Shown here piece by piece: positions 63,206 through 64,000 of a stretch of DNA of 64,000 nucleotides. The position numbers were made by a program, and so were the translations under genes. The DNA comes from Qipengyuania marincola (GTDB lineage Bacteria; Pseudomonadota; Alphaproteobacteria; Sphingomonadales; Sphingomonadaceae), in contig NZ_JARULC010000001.1 in NCBI RefSeq assembly GCF_029688625.1, positions 186,001 to 250,000 of the forward strand. The letters are read 5' to 3'. The notes under the pieces were generated by a model. It did not search any database and was not told the origin of the DNA. It saw only the letters and a list, made by a program, of their open reading frames with translations. Positions within the stretch are counted from its first letter, which is position 1, and each line of letters begins with the position of its first letter.

Positions 63206-64000
63206 CTAGCTCGCGAGGTCGTCTGTCCGGCGCTCGCGCTCGGCCCTGCGGCTCGGCATGTCGAACAGAACGCGCTGCGTGCTGAAGTCGATCGCCACCC
63301 GGTCGAAGGCGCGCAGATTATTCATACCGAGCACCAGTGCGGGCCTGCGCGACAGGCCGAGCGCCGCGAAAATCGGGCTCTCCGCAAAGCCGATCGGCAC
63401 ATTGGTCAGTTCCGCGCGCCCGATCTGCAGGCTCTTGAGGAAGGTCGCACTGCTGGTCAGCTGGGTGCCGAGCACGTCGACGCTGACGATCTCGTGCCGC
63501 TCGCGCGCCCGCAGCTTTCGCAGCAGCACCGGATTGGCAATGCTGTTCTGTGCCCCGGTGTCGATGATGACGGCGGTTCGTACTCCGTCGATCCTCGCAT
63601 CGGCGATGATCATCTGGCCCAGCTTCTTGCGCGCGCGCACGACGATCTCATAGCCGGAATTGCTGGTCTCGTAGTCCGCATCGGCAATCGCCATGCGCCG
63701 CTCGCGAAAGTCGATCAGCACGCGCGTATCCTGCAAACTGTCGAGCCCGAGTATGCCGTCGGCACCGATATTGCCGGTATGGAGGAGCGGCGAGATCAGT
63801 CCACTGACACTTCGGTTGGCGAATTCCAGATCGTCCAGCTCGACCGTCTCGACCCGTCGCGAGCTGCCCATCGCCACCAGCAGCGCGGTGCCGCTGCGCC
63901 GGAGCGACAGATCCTCGACCAGCCGATGGGTCACGACGGTCGCCTGCGCGCCGGTGTCGATCAAGAAGCGATAGGGCCCTGCACCGGCGATGGTAACCGG
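63206..64000 (-). CDS. Retropepsin-like aspartic protease with two DTGA domains, 5' truncated
   Basis: The frame is open to base 64000, so the N-terminus lies outside the window. Two retropepsin-like units are visible: the first starts PVTIAGAGPYRFLIDTGAQA (ending in DTGA) with GILGLDSLQ, the second has AVIIDTGAQNSI with LVLGMNNLRAFD. Each has a D-T-G-A catalytic motif, so the two halves could fold into one active pepsin-like unit. Related proteins are often exported. A TTG at 63964 gives only an internal start. Confidence 0.88.
   Translation of the reverse strand, partial: PVTIAGAGPYRFLIDTGAQATVVTHRLVEDLSLRRSGTALLVAMGSSRRVETVELDDLEFANRSVSGLISPLLHTGNIGADGILGLDSLQDTRVLIDFRERRMAIADADYETSNSGYEIVVRARKKLGQMIIADARIDGVRTAVIIDTGAQNSIANPVLLRKLRARERHEIVSVDVLGTQLTSSATFLKSLQIGRAELTNVPIGFAESPIFAALGLSRRPALVLGMNNLRAFDRVAIDFSTQRVLFDMPSRRAERERRTDDLAS

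Noticed and set aside
61419..63209. A 596-codon open frame on the plus strand
   Set aside because: Antisense to the ABC exporter, whose motifs are unmistakable.

Overview
The window reads as the chromosome of a Sphingomonadales alphaproteobacterium, most likely an Erythrobacter/Qipengyuania/Altererythrobacter-like member of the Erythrobacteraceae. This rests on gene content and order (Pal, a DUF1134/EipA envelope protein, a ubiquinol-cytochrome c chaperone next to a YceD/DUF177 protein, BamE, a COQ9-like protein, PdeM), on high GC, and on a palindromic intergenic repeat of the kind common in this group. No ribosomal RNA is present to fix the genus. There is one tRNA, tRNA-Ser(GCU), and no CRISPR array.

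Layout. 1-12.7 kb is core chromosome: the end of pal, a J-domain protein, an ATP-grasp protein coupled to a trans-sulfuration PLP enzyme, a DASS anion transporter, infC, pdeM, hemF, a GH16 lipoprotein, an M1 aminopeptidase and acs. 12.8-16.6 kb is a galactose operon on the minus strand (alpha-galactosidase, galT, galK). About 16.65-38.5 kb is a genomic island, probably an integrative mobilizable element. It has a P4-type tyrosine integrase beside the 3' end of tRNA-Ser, a MobF relaxase with a small ribbon-helix-helix partner, its own single-stranded DNA-binding protein, a chromate transporter with a DUF1259 protein, and two defence modules. 38.6-64 kb is core again: eipA, an aminotransferase, ribD/ribE, a SprT/YgjP-like metallopeptidase, SCO, COQ9, feoAB, ssb, bamE, hslVU, SulP, an M16 peptidase, an Atm1-type ABC exporter and a retropepsin-like protease.

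How the island works. One defence module is a clear type I Thoeris system (ThsA SIR2-SLOG, ThsB TIR), followed by an unrecognised gene with a HEPN-like motif. The other is a minus-strand operon: an MmeI-like DNA methyltransferase, a zinc-ribbon protein, a DinJ/YafQ-type toxin-antitoxin pair, a DEAD-family helicase and a GIY-YIG nuclease. It looks like a restriction-modification system whose cutting half is translationally coupled to the toxin and can be driven from the antitoxin's self-repressed promoter. It is the best candidate here for a poorly described system.

The most striking structure is at the island's left edge. The last gene of the defence operon, a helix-turn-helix/coiled-coil protein, is fused in frame to an alpha-galactosidase that has lost its N-terminus. 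The defence operon therefore runs directly into galT and galK. No second attachment site is visible on that side, which suggests that a deletion fused island to chromosome and may have trapped the element.

Several genes appear to use non-ATG starts: a probable AUA for infC, CTG for the ATP-grasp gene, and TTG for ribD and the YafQ toxin.
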